Shown here: piece by piece, positions 1 through 7,532 of the stretch
How positions within the stretch are numbered: position 1 is the stretch's first letter
Layout of the letters: every line of letters begins with the position of its first letter
From: an uncultured Clostridia bacterium
Lineage (GTDB): Bacteria > Bacillota > Clostridia > Oscillospirales > Ruminococcaceae
Assembly (NCBI GenBank): GCA_947632425.1
Contig: CANRPG010000033.1
Coordinates: 1 to 13,545 of the forward strand
DNA length: 13,545 nucleotides
Direction: 5' to 3'
The notes under the pieces: model-generated
What the model was told of the DNA's origin: nothing
Databases searched by the model: none
Seen by the model: only the letters and a program-made list of their open reading frames with translations
Translations under genes and position numbers: made by a program

Positions 1-462
1 ATCGGCAATAATCTCTATACCGCTAAAATACCAAGCATAAAGCTTTCGCAAGTGCGCAAAAACAGTATGCAATACATTTACGAGCAGATGTACACGCTTT
101 TCCCGATAGCAGTTTGTATTTTCATACTGACGATAATTTCAACGGTATCTATCAGCGCAATATACACCAAACGGCAGCTTAGAAACTATGCTATTTTCTA
201 TATCTGCGGCGCAAGGTGGAGGACGTGTGCTTTGCGAAGCCTGAAAAATAGCGCAATTACCTGTGCAATAGCAAGCATACTGTCAGCGGCAGCGCTTATA
301 GTCGGCAAACTAACACTTCTGCAAGAAACGGTCATTTCGTTCGGTTGGTGGCACTTCGGGGTATGCGCTTTGGTAATAGTTTTGTACTTAGCGCTTTCTA
401 TGATAATGCCGCTGATGATAATAGGTTCAAACGAGCCGAAAGAGGTTCTGAAAGAAGAATGA
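1..462 (+). CDS. FtsX-like ABC transporter permease, C-terminal part (5' end outside window)
   Basis: The frame is open from base 1, so the start lies upstream; 153 residues are visible. They fit the C-terminal half of an FtsX/MacB-type permease, the membrane subunit of an ABC transporter, often for peptide or antibiotic efflux or lipoprotein handling. There are three hydrophobic segments (about visible residues 33-55, 85-102 and 117-142). After the first comes a charged cytoplasmic stretch (TKRQLRNYAIFYICGARWR) matching the family's usual position for a 'G-A-S/R-R' coupling loop. The protein ends in a short hydrophilic tail, NEPKEVLKEE, like the 'P-x-E-x-L-R' endings of this family. An internal GTG at 52 is possible but is not needed. 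The ATPase partner and substrate are not visible. The gene is closed by the terminator at 481-508 and appears unrelated to the downstream cluster. Family call is good; substrate unknown. Confidence 0.8.
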   Translation: MGNNLYTAKIPSIKLSQVRKNSMQYIYEQMYTLFPIAVCIFILTIISTVSISAIYTKRQLRNYAIFYICGARWRTCALRSLKNSAITCAIASILSAAALIVGKLTLLQETVISFGWWHFGVCALVIVLYLALSMIMPLMIIGSNEPKEVLKEE

Positions 463-480
463 CCTGCGTCTTAAATAACA

Positions 481-508
481 AAAGCGATCCGTTAAGGGTC
501 GCTTTTTT
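481..508 (+). terminator. Intrinsic terminator of the permease gene
   Basis: A ten-pair stem is formed by AAAGCGATCC (481-490) and GGGTCGCTTT (496-505), with one U-G wobble and a five-base loop GTTAA. A short T run ends at 508. It lies 18 bases after the permease stop codon. A-rich sequence before the stem (477-483) could give weak activity on the other strand too. Confidence 0.88.
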
Positions 509-748
509 GTGTGTAAATATACCACTATACGAAATAAAAATCAAGTAAAATTTCAACATTGCTGACTAAAAATCAGGCGGTCATTTGTGTAAAAACAACA
601 AAAAATTTTATGTGATTTTTGTTAAATATGCGAGGACATCGAAAATTCCTTTTGAACAGGCACTTTTTTGAAAGTATAAAATACAGCTTTTTATCGTATT
701 ATTGGTCAAAATAGTGGTCATGGTGTATACTGGAATTACATAAATTCA
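509..748. other. AT-rich intergenic region upstream of the recombinase
   Basis: No convincing gene is seen. The stretch holds an all-A/T-rich hairpin (AACAAAAA at 597-604 with TTTTTGTT at 616-623), three copies of GGTCA (579-583, 704-708, 716-720), and the candidate recombinase promoter annotated separately. No tRNA end or long direct repeat that would mark an attachment site was found by eye. Confidence 0.5.
702..731 (+). promoter_or_regulatory. Candidate promoter of the recombinase gene with TGGTCA direct repeats
   Basis: A TATACT box (726-731) lies about 18 bases after a weak -35-like TTGGTC (702-707). Two perfect TGGTCA copies (703-708 and 715-720), spaced 12 bases start to start (about one helical turn), sit over the -35 and spacer. 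A repressor or the recombinase itself could bind here. The -10 is good and the -35 is poor. Operator function is inference. Confidence 0.4.
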
Positions 749-760
749 GGAGGTATTACC

Positions 761-1855
761 ATGAGACGAGGAGAAAATATCCATAAGAGAAAAGACGGCA
801 GATGGGAGGGGCGGTTTATCTCGGCATACGGCGAAAAAGGCGCGATTTACACGTCTGTTTATGCGCACACCTATGTTGATTGCGCCGAAAAACTGGCGTT
901 GGCAAAGTGCGGTATGTACACCAAAAATGCGCCGCACACCATTGACGAGCTGTTTTCAAAATGGCTAGAGGCGCGCAAAAACAGCGTTAAAAATTCAACA
1001 TATGTGACATATCTGACAATGTATGAAAGCCATGTAAAAGAACGTTTCGGCGGCATGAAGGTGCAGAGCGTAACGTCATTCATGATAAACAGATTTGTCT
1101 CCGACCTGCTTGAAAGCGGCAGGTGCGACGGCGAGGGGCTCTCGCCCAAAAGCGTGCAGGCTGTGCTTGTTATGCTGAAATCTGTTTTTGCTTACGGCGC
1201 GAGGGAATTTCACTTTGACGACCCTGCAAAGGGCGTATCTCAGCCAAAGTGCCGCAGCAAAGAAATACAAATATTTTCACATGAAGAAATGGCAAAAATC
1301 CGCCGCGCGGCTATGACTTCGGAAGATGAAGATGTAGGCATACTGCTTGCGCTTTATACGGGCGTGCGCATAGGCGAATTGTGCGCTTTGCGTTGGGAGG
1401 ATATTGACCTTGAAAAGCGCATTATACACGTAAACAAAACTTTGCAGAGAATGAAATATCCCGACAAAGATCGCGGAACTTTTGTTGCTGTTACCGAGCC
1501 TAAAAGCGAACACTCGGTGAGGGATATACCCATACCGACATTTATGCTGGATAGGCTTAATAATATGAAGTGCAGCGGCGACTGCTATTTTCTTACCGGT
1601 CAGCAAAAGTACGCAGAAACGAGAACATATCAGTACAGATACAAGCGATTTCTGGAAAAGGAAGGCATTGAATATAAAAATTTTCATGTGCTGCGGCACA
1701 CATTTGCGACAGAGTGCATAAGGCTGGGCATTGACGTAAAAACGGTCAGCGAGCTGCTGGGACATTCAAGCGTGAAAATAACGCTCGAGCGATATGTTCA
1801 TTCCGATATGGAGACAAAGCGCAGGCAGCTGGAGCGGCTTTACGAGTGCATATAA
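761..1855 (+). CDS. Tyrosine recombinase / phage-type integrase
   Basis: A 364-residue site-specific recombinase of the tyrosine integrase family, which breaks and rejoins DNA through a 3'-phosphotyrosine intermediate. The start is supported by AGGAGG at 749-754. Residues about 1-50 form a small basic arm-binding domain (RKDGRWEGRF). Residues about 58-160 form the SAM-like core-binding domain. The rest is catalytic: R203 in TGVRIGELCALRW, probable K248, H309 and R312 in FHVLRHTFAT, H335 in LLGHSS, and nucleophile Y345 in LERYVH. All expected catalytic residues are present and the length is normal, so the enzyme is probably active. No excisionase, phage gene, conjugation gene or tRNA target lies beside it. 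It could be the relic of a mobile element, or a stand-alone recombinase acting on nearby DNA. No terminator is visible between it and the LRR gene 173 bases downstream, so read-through into the cluster is possible. Confidence 0.93.
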   Translation: MRRGENIHKRKDGRWEGRFISAYGEKGAIYTSVYAHTYVDCAEKLALAKCGMYTKNAPHTIDELFSKWLEARKNSVKNSTYVTYLTMYESHVKERFGGMKVQSVTSFMINRFVSDLLESGRCDGEGLSPKSVQAVLVMLKSVFAYGAREFHFDDPAKGVSQPKCRSKEIQIFSHEEMAKIRRAAMTSEDEDVGILLALYTGVRIGELCALRWEDIDLEKRIIHVNKTLQRMKYPDKDRGTFVAVTEPKSEHSVRDIPIPTFMLDRLNNMKCSGDCYFLTGQQKYAETRTYQYRYKRFLEKEGIEYKNFHVLRHTFATECIRLGIDVKTVSELLGHSSVKITLERYVHSDMETKRRQLERLYECI

Positions 1856-1938
1856 AAATTTTATTCGTGGTCGCGCAGAATGTTGCAAAAGCCGATTTTG
1901 AACGAATTATTGAATATTATCGTGCTCATTTCGCAGAT

Positions 1939-1947
1939 TGGTATAAT
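1939..1947 (+). promoter_or_regulatory. Extended -10 promoter of the LRR-dockerin cluster
   Basis: TGGTATAAT matches the extended -10 consensus TGnTATAAT exactly. No good -35 is seen about 17 bases upstream, which is usual for extended -10 promoters. Transcription would start near 1954, giving a leader of about 75 bases before the ATG at 2029. A partial inverted repeat, AATATA/TATATT, overlaps the box and start region and could be an operator, but it is short. No riboswitch fold is recognised in the leader. Confidence 0.55.
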
Positions 1948-2028
1948 ATATGATAGGTATATTGTGTACGCATAAAATTCGCTTATTCAGCCACAAAAAG
2001 GCAATTTATATGAAAGGAAAGTATATTT

Positions 2029-5000
2029 ATGAAATTGAGAAAACTTTTGGCAGCAACCTGTGCCGCAGCGCTGTGCATAAGCGCAACAGGCATGGCAACT
2101 GTAGGCAGCAATGTTTTGACTGACATCTTGTCAATAACCGCCGGCGCGGAGGACTTGGTATTTGAAGATTACCACTATAAGGTGCTCGATGACGGAAACA
2201 TCTCCATAACAGAGTACACGGGTTCTTCTGCCTCGGTAACTATCCCGTCGAAGATAAATAATAAAACGGTCACAACTATCGGTGACGCCGCCTTTTATGG
2301 TAATTCATTTATAAATAGTGTTGTCATACCTGATACGGTTACCAGTATTGAAGGGTGGGCTTTCTTGGATTGTATCAATCTGAGTAGTGTTAAATTATCT
2401 GATTCTTTGACATTTATGGGTGAAAGATCTTTTGGTAATTGTACATCTTTAGCTTCAATAGAAATCCCAAAATCATTGGAGACTGCAGAAACGGATTCTT
2501 ATGGTGTATTTTATAATTGTGATAAGCTGAATAATATCAGTTTTGAAAAGGGTATTAAAAAGATACCGTATGGAATGTTTTGCAGATGTACAGGTATTAC
2601 ATCTATTACTATCCCTGATACAGTTACAAAAATTGAGTCGTATTCTTTTTATGAATGTACAAACCTTGAAAGCGTTTACATACCGGACTCGGTAACTGCA
2701 ATTGATAACGATGCTTTTTCATACTGTACTTCTTTAAATAGTGTAAGAATGTCTGATAGTTTAACTACTATAGGAAATGAATCTTTTGGCTATTGTGATT
2801 CACTTACTTCTATAAAAATTCCTGTTTCTTTGCAAGAGCTGTCGGGAAGTGATAATACCGGTCCGTTTGAGGGCTGTGATAATCTTAATAACTTTATTTT
2901 TGAAGAAGGAAGAACCTATATACCAACATATTTGTTTTCCGGCTGTACAGGTATAACTGATATTACTCTTCCTGATTCTATTAAAACCATTGATTATGGT
3001 GCATTTTATAATTGTACAAATATGAAAGATATAACTCTGCCTGATGGACTTGAAAAAATTGAAGATTCTGTGTTTAGCAACTGTGAATCATTGCAAAGTA
3101 TATCTGTACCCAAAAATATAACTACTATTGAAGAAAAAACATTTAACAACTGCAAAGCGCTTACTTCAATTACACTTCCAAAAGGACTGACTGAATTAAG
3201 ATCTAATGCCTTTTACGGCTGTGAAAGTCTTGAACATATTGATATTCCCGATACAGTTACATACCTTGCTGACGGAGTGTTTGCTAATTGCACTTCTCTC
3301 AAAGAATTGGTTATTCCAAACAGTGTTACTAAATATACTGGCGGTGGTCAAATCTTTCAGACAGGAACATTTTATAATTGCAAGAACTTAAAATCTGTTA
3401 CATTGCCCGATACCCTTGATCATTTGGGCTGGAGCGACTTTGAAAACTGCGAGTCATTGACAGAGATTTATATTCCGTCAACAGTGCGGTACATAAACAA
3501 TTGGTGCTTTAATAACTGTAATTCTCTTGAAAAGGTCACAATAGCTTCCGGTGTTGAAAAGAAAATTTACGACAGTGCTTTTGCTAATTGCGAATCTTTG
3601 ACAGATATAGATCTTGGAAATTCTGTTACAGAAATTAGCAGAGAGGCATTCCGCGGCTGCTCAGCCCTTGAAGAAGTGTATATACCTTATAGTGTAAAAA
3701 CAATTGGTGAATATGCGTTTGCCGATGATACTTCTCTCACAAGCGTTTATATCGGCCGCTCGGTTGAAAGTATAGACACCACTGCTTTCTCATACCCTAA
3801 AAAGACTACATTTTACGGTGTAAAGGGTACTTATGCCGAAGAGTATGCCAACGAAAAGGGCATAAAATTTGTTGAAAAAGAAGTGCCCGTAACAAAAATT
3901 ACACTTCCTGAAAGTATCGAATGTAAATTAAGCGAAAAATACGCCAACCGCTATGAAGATTTCTATATCCCTGTTGAGATAGAGCCGTCTTTCACTACCG
4001 ATGTTCTTACTTTCCAATCCAGCAACGAAAGAATTTTTACAGTTGATGAAAAAGGAAAAATAGATATTATGCAATATGAATTTGGCGAAGCCGAACTTAC
4101 CGTGACTTCCTCAAGCGGCGTTACGGCTAAATGTGTAATATTTGTTCCGCTTCATGCCGAAGAACTTGTTATAAGTAAAGAAGCTGTTGATCTTAAAGTC
4201 GGCGAAGAATATGAGATACCATATAGAGTTTATCCGGAAGAAACGACAGATAAGATAACTTGGAAAACTTCCGACAAGTCAGTCGCAGATGTTGATGAAA
4301 ACGGCAAAGTAACAGCAATAGGTGAGGGAACTGCGACAATTACAGTTTCAACTGAAAACGGTCTGTCAGCAGAGTGTAAAGTTACAGTAACTATGCCGCA
4401 CGCCGAAAGGATAACTATTTCCGATGAAATCGTTGACCTTGAAATAGGCGATAAATATCAGCTTACCGCAACACTTGAACCGGACACCGTGACCGATAAG
4501 ATAACATGGAAAACTTCCGATAAGTCAGTCGCAGATGTAGATGAATACGGCAACGTAACAGCAATAGGCGAGGGAACTGCGACTATTACAGCGTCTACCG
4601 AATATGGTTTATCCGCTGAGTGTAAAGTAAACGTAAAGACTGTTGCACAGGAAGTCGAAGCCGGCACTGCCAATGTATCGGGTACGGCAAAGAACCCTAA
4701 CGTCGACATAACCGACATGGGCATAACCTTTGAAGATGAAAGCGGCGAGACCTACACCGCTCAGGTTCGTGCAGACGGCACAATAATGCTGCCTTCGCTG
4801 CCGGCAGGTGAGTATACCGTTACCGCATCTTTGGAAAACTGCCCTTCTCGCGACTATACCGTAAAGGTAGAGGCAGGCAAGCCCGTTGAACTTGATGTCG
4901 AGCTCAAACTCTACGGCGATGTAGACGGTGACGGCGAGGCGTCCACAGCCGACCTGCTGCAAATAAACGAGCAGGTGCAGAAGCTCAAAGATCTGTCAGA

Positions 5001-5106
5001 AGAATATGATAACCTTGTAGCAGATGTAGACGGCGACGGAGAAGTAACAACATCTGACCTTTTGACGATCAACGAACACGTTCAGCAGCTGAAAAAGATG
5101 TGGTAA
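2029..5106 (+). CDS. Secreted BspA-type leucine-rich-repeat protein with BIG2 domains and C-terminal dockerin
   Basis: A 1025-residue exported protein, first gene of the cluster. The ribosome site is GAAAGGAAAG (2012-2021). The signal peptide is KLRKLLAATCAAALCIS with probable cleavage after TAGA (about residue 40). About 21 BspA/LRR_5-type repeats of roughly 23 residues (x-I-P-D-S-V-T-x-I-x-x-x-A-F-x-x-C-T-S-L) fill residues about 96-590. They are capped by the YGVKGTYAEEYANEKG-type ending common in this family. Three Ig-like BIG2 domains follow (about 620-705 divergent, 705-788, 788-869), then a beta-rich module (about 873-958) and a dockerin. The dockerin's two calcium loops are D964-D975 and D999-D1010. 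BspA-type repeats commonly serve in adhesion to host proteins or other cells; here binding is inferred, target unknown. The dockerin implies non-covalent attachment to a cohesin, for which the fourth gene is the obvious candidate. The LRR section is visibly AT-richer than the dockerin end, which fits modular assembly. Confidence 0.9.
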   Translation: MKLRKLLAATCAAALCISATGMATVGSNVLTDILSITAGAEDLVFEDYHYKVLDDGNISITEYTGSSASVTIPSKINNKTVTTIGDAAFYGNSFINSVVIPDTVTSIEGWAFLDCINLSSVKLSDSLTFMGERSFGNCTSLASIEIPKSLETAETDSYGVFYNCDKLNNISFEKGIKKIPYGMFCRCTGITSITIPDTVTKIESYSFYECTNLESVYIPDSVTAIDNDAFSYCTSLNSVRMSDSLTTIGNESFGYCDSLTSIKIPVSLQELSGSDNTGPFEGCDNLNNFIFEEGRTYIPTYLFSGCTGITDITLPDSIKTIDYGAFYNCTNMKDITLPDGLEKIEDSVFSNCESLQSISVPKNITTIEEKTFNNCKALTSITLPKGLTELRSNAFYGCESLEHIDIPDTVTYLADGVFANCTSLKELVIPNSVTKYTGGGQIFQTGTFYNCKNLKSVTLPDTLDHLGWSDFENCESLTEIYIPSTVRYINNWCFNNCNSLEKVTIASGVEKKIYDSAFANCESLTDIDLGNSVTEISREAFRGCSALEEVYIPYSVKTIGEYAFADDTSLTSVYIGRSVESIDTTAFSYPKKTTFYGVKGTYAEEYANEKGIKFVEKEVPVTKITLPESIECKLSEKYANRYEDFYIPVEIEPSFTTDVLTFQSSNERIFTVDEKGKIDIMQYEFGEAELTVTSSSGVTAKCVIFVPLHAEELVISKEAVDLKVGEEYEIPYRVYPEETTDKITWKTSDKSVADVDENGKVTAIGEGTATITVSTENGLSAECKVTVTMPHAERITISDEIVDLEIGDKYQLTATLEPDTVTDKITWKTSDKSVADVDEYGNVTAIGEGTATITASTEYGLSAECKVNVKTVAQEVEAGTANVSGTAKNPNVDITDMGITFEDESGETYTAQVRADGTIMLPSLPAGEYTVTASLENCPSRDYTVKVEAGKPVELDVELKLYGDVDGDGEASTADLLQINEQVQKLKDLSEEYDNLVADVDGDGEVTTSDLLTINEHVQQLKKMW
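2040..2077 (+). repeat. Signal-peptide DNA repeat, copy 1
   Basis: These 38 bases, coding for the core of the signal peptide, are identical to 7542-7579 in the third cluster gene. Similarity continues more weakly to about 2150 (the GS-x-x-LTDILS-x-TA stretch). The second cluster gene has a different signal peptide at DNA level. Confidence 0.85.
2383..3093 (+). repeat. Higher-order repeat of five BspA-type units, two copies
   Basis: Five consecutive LRR units (2383-2736, 118 residues) are followed by a diverged copy (2737-3093, 119 residues). Each block shows the same order: an SDSLT unit with SFG-x-C, a long unit of 26-27 residues, a unit starting NN-x-x-FE with no IP motif and ending CTGI, then two standard units. 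The long unit at the same place in both blocks argues for duplication of the whole block. DNA identity is only moderate, so the event looks old. Confidence 0.7.
4249..4640 (+). repeat. 246-bp tandem duplication covering BIG2 domains 2 and 3
   Basis: The stretch beginning GATAAGATAACTTGG at 4249 recurs at 4495, 246 bases (82 residues) later, with few differences over about 100-140 bases. It encodes the KITWKTSDKSVADVDE core of each Ig-like domain. The first Ig-like domain (about 3885-4143) is much more diverged, so domains 2 and 3 duplicated later. Confidence 0.8.
4777..5103 (+). repeat. Dockerin cassette, copy 1 (327 bp)
   Basis: The last 109 sense codons of the gene, running from the second half of the beta-rich module to the final Trp. 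They recur at the same length, without gaps, at 7173-7499 and 11010-11336. The three copies are nearly identical as DNA, including many third codon positions, while the regions upstream are unrelated or far more diverged. This copy has Gln at position 19 of the first dockerin helix repeat where the others have His, and ends KKMW instead of KLMW. Confidence 0.9.
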
Positions 5107-5123
5107 TAGAAAGGAAGCTTAGT

Positions 5124-7502
5124 ATGAAGTTGAGAAAGTTTTTAGCAGCAGCAACAGCGCTTACCCTGCTTTTGGGTATAGCAGCGACCCCCGAGGTCGG
5201 CAGCGAGATAAAGCTTGCCCTAACCGTCCACGCCGAAAGCAGCGAGATACCTATCGATGAGGAGCATTTCCCCGATGAGAATTTCAGAGAATATGTCAAG
5301 GAATTTGATACTGATGAAAACGGTAGCTTTTCATCTGAGGAAATACAAGCAGTGACAGAAATAAGCTGTGCAGATCTCAATATATTTTCTCTTGAGGGCA
5401 TTGGGTATTTTACTGCGCTTACAGTTCTTGATTGCTCCGACAACCTGCTTCTAGAATTTGATATAAGCCAAAATACTGCGCTTACAGATTTGAATTGTAG
5501 TTTTGATCTTCTCTATACTCTTGATGTAAGCAAATGCACTGAGCTTAAAAGTTTGAATTGCAGTAATAATCTCTTCGATTCGCTGGATTTAAGCAAGAAT
5601 ACCGCGCTGACATCTCTTGTTTGTGAGTTTAATTCACTCACCTCACTTAATGTAAGCGAATGTACTGCACTTGAAAAATTGAATTGCTCATATAACAATT
5701 TTACCACACTTGATGTTAGCAAGAATACTGCGTTGGCATCTCTTGTTTGTAGGTTTGATAAACTCACTTCACTTAATGTAAGCGGATGTACTGCACTTGA
5801 AAAATTGGATTGCTCAGGCAACAAACTTACCACGCTTGATGTGAGCAAGAATACTATACTTGCATCTTTGGATTGTAGTTCCAACGAACTCACCACGCTT
5901 GATGTGAGCAAGAATACTATACTTTCATCTTTGAATTGTAGTTCCAACGAACTCACCACGCTTGATGCGAGCAAGAATACTATGCTAGTATCTTTGGATT
6001 GTAGTTCCAACGAACTCACCACGCTTGATGTGAGCAAGAATACTATGCTTGCATCTTTGTATTGTAGTTCCAACGAACTCACATCGATCGATGTAAGTAA
6101 GAATACCTTGCTGCTTTATTTATATTGCTCGGAAAACCAACTCACTTCGCTTGACGTAAGCATGAATACTTTGCTTTCCGGATTGGATTGCCATAATAAC
6201 CAACTTACTTCGATCGATGTAAAGAATAATACTTTACTTTATTTGTTGGATTGCTATAATAACCAACTTACTTCTCTTGACTTGAGCAATAATACTGTTT
6301 TGAATAGGATTGAATGTAATAATAATAAGCTCACTTCACTTGATTTAAGTAATAATACTGCACTTTCGAGAATGAACTGTACTTTCAACCAACTCACTTC
6401 GCTTGATGTAAGCAATATTCCGGGACTTGATTTGGTATTTAAATATGGAGAAGTTATAACGCCGGAGGAGCAATTGTCAACTATTAAATATTATTATAAT
6501 ACATCTGTATATTTGACTGTTGATAAAACTACTCAAATAATAAGCGATCCCGACAAAACAAATGATATTATAGATATAAATAAAAACAGCTTTCCTGATG
6601 ATAACTTCAGAGCATATGTACTAAAAGAAATTGATGCTGATGCTGACGGCAAACTTTCATTTAAGGAAAGATACAGCACTATTTTAATTAATGTAGCTGA
6701 TAGTAAAATAAGATCATTAGAAGGAATAGCATATTTTCCGAATCTGTGTACCTTGAATTGCAGCGAAAATCTGCTTACCAAACTTGACGTAAGCAAAAAT
6801 ATTTCATTGAATATAATTAAATGTAATGATAATCAACTTGCTTCACTTGAATTAGGTAAGATTCCTTTATGTATAACTTTAGATTGCTCCCATAATAGTA
6901 TTGCCTCACTTGATATAAGTAATTGTCCTTGTCTTTTCATAGCGTCGAATGTGTTAGAAGCATCAGAGAAAGATGGCGTTATGGAATATGGTGGTCTACT
7001 GATTGTTGACAAAACTACCAAGCTTATCACCGGTCTCGAACCCGAAGAAGTTGAGATAGGCACTGCCAAGGTATCAGGTATGAAAAATAACACCGACGTT
7101 GATATAACCCAAATGGGCATAACCTTTGAAGACGAAAACAGTGAGACCTACACAGCCGAAGTTAAGTCAGACGGCAAAATAATGCTGCCAGCACTGCCGG
7201 CAGGTGTGTATACCGTGACAGCTTCTCTTGAAAACTGCCCTTCTCGCGACTATGCAGTAACCGTTGAGGCAGGCAAACCCGTTGAACTTGACGTCGAACT
7301 CAAACTCTACGGTGATGTAGACGGTGACGGCGAGGCGTCCACAGCCGACCTGCTGCAAATAAACGAGCATGTGCAGAAGCTCAAAGATCTGTCAGAAGAA
7401 TATGATAAACTTGTAGCAGATGTAGACGGCGACGGACTGGTCACAACATCCGACCTTTTGACGATCAACGAACACGTTCAGCAGTTGAAGCTGATGTGGT
7501 AA
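5124..7502 (+). CDS. Secreted EF-hand-capped 21-residue LRR protein with C-terminal dockerin
   Basis: A 792-residue exported protein. I chose ATG 5124 because GAAAGGAAG (5108-5116) sits just before it and a signal peptide follows at once (MKLRKFLAAATALTLLLG, cleavage about after VHA, residue 37). A longer frame from GTG 5100 would overlap the previous gene and lacks its own site. Residues 42-90 form a cap with IPIDEEHFPDENFREYV and an EF-hand-like loop D62-E73 (DTDENGSFSSEE). About 16 LRR units of 21 residues (L-x-C-S-x-N-x-L-T-x-L-D-V-S-x-N-T-x-L) reach about residue 440. A second cap has its loop at D504-E515 and precedes about three units. The beta-rich module starts near 642 and the dockerin loops are D731-D742 and D766-D777; position 7 of loop 2 is Leu, not Glu as in the sister proteins. 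A ligand-binding surface role is inferred. Each LRR unit carries one Cys. Confidence 0.9.
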   Translation: MKLRKFLAAATALTLLLGIAATPEVGSEIKLALTVHAESSEIPIDEEHFPDENFREYVKEFDTDENGSFSSEEIQAVTEISCADLNIFSLEGIGYFTALTVLDCSDNLLLEFDISQNTALTDLNCSFDLLYTLDVSKCTELKSLNCSNNLFDSLDLSKNTALTSLVCEFNSLTSLNVSECTALEKLNCSYNNFTTLDVSKNTALASLVCRFDKLTSLNVSGCTALEKLDCSGNKLTTLDVSKNTILASLDCSSNELTTLDVSKNTILSSLNCSSNELTTLDASKNTMLVSLDCSSNELTTLDVSKNTMLASLYCSSNELTSIDVSKNTLLLYLYCSENQLTSLDVSMNTLLSGLDCHNNQLTSIDVKNNTLLYLLDCYNNQLTSLDLSNNTVLNRIECNNNKLTSLDLSNNTALSRMNCTFNQLTSLDVSNIPGLDLVFKYGEVITPEEQLSTIKYYYNTSVYLTVDKTTQIISDPDKTNDIIDINKNSFPDDNFRAYVLKEIDADADGKLSFKERYSTILINVADSKIRSLEGIAYFPNLCTLNCSENLLTKLDVSKNISLNIIKCNDNQLASLELGKIPLCITLDCSHNSIASLDISNCPCLFIASNVLEASEKDGVMEYGGLLIVDKTTKLITGLEPEEVEIGTAKVSGMKNNTDVDITQMGITFEDENSETYTAEVKSDGKIMLPALPAGVYTVTASLENCPSRDYAVTVEAGKPVELDVELKLYGDVDGDGEASTADLLQINEHVQKLKDLSEEYDKLVADVDGDGLVTTSDLLTINEHVQQLKLMW
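5613..5864 (+). repeat. 126-bp higher-order tandem repeat (two LRR units each)
   Basis: Two adjacent 126-base blocks, 5613-5738 and 5739-5864, each encode a pair of LRR units in which SLVC alternates with EKLxC. The alternation shows that a two-unit block, not a single unit, was duplicated here. Confidence 0.8.
5808..6122 (+). repeat. 63-bp near-perfect tandem repeat inside the LRR array (five units)
   Basis: Units run 5808-5870, 5871-5933, 5934-5996, 5997-6059 and 6060-6122. The middle three differ at only a few bases and share GATTGTAGTTCCAACGAACT (first base varies) and ACCACGCTTGATGTGAGCAA (one base varies). Each codes one 21-residue LRR unit. Units outside this block are far more diverged at DNA level. 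The number of copies is likely to vary between strains through slippage or unequal recombination, always in frame because 63 is a multiple of three. Confidence 0.92.
7173..7499 (+). repeat. Dockerin cassette, copy 2 (327 bp)
   Basis: Aligned without gaps to 4777-5103 and 11010-11336. It differs most in the beta-rich part (AALPAG-like ALPAGVYTVTASLE coding) and by GGACTGGTC in place of GGAGAAGTA in dockerin loop 2, which changes Glu-Val to Leu-Val. Confidence 0.9.
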
Positions 7503-7532
7503 TAAATTTAAGAATTTTTAGGAGGAATCAAA

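Noticed and set aside
345..548. Small plus-strand frame running through the permease end and terminator
   Set aside because: It overlaps the permease in another frame and continues across the terminator stem; no ribosome site.
597..623. AT-rich hairpin as a second terminator or RNA gene
   Set aside because: The stem is almost all A-T pairs and would be weak. No U tract in the right place and no promoter for a small RNA is seen.
463..2028. Integration (att) repeats flanking the recombinase
   Set aside because: Only an 8-base match (TTTTGAAC near 650 and 1896) was found by eye, which is too short to support an attachment site.
2029..2100. Lipoprotein signal (Cys near the N-terminus of the first and third cluster proteins)
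   Set aside because: The residues before the Cys (AATC, AALC) do not fit a lipobox, and a standard cleavage site (AGA or AHA) follows at about residue 40.
5100..5123. GTG start at 5100 for the second cluster gene, overlapping the previous stop
   Set aside because: It would put eight extra residues, including charged ones, before a normal signal peptide. The ribosome site at 5108-5116 fits ATG 5124.
5513..6082. Long minus-strand open frame (189 codons) opposite the LRR array of the second cluster gene
   Set aside because: It mirrors the 63-bp repeats of the plus-strand gene. It has no ribosome site, and its repeats are the antisense of LRR codons. The same applies to other minus frames in 4458-11591.
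5808..6122. CRISPR-like array
   Set aside because: The 63-bp units are contiguous with no unique spacers, stay in frame and encode LRR units.
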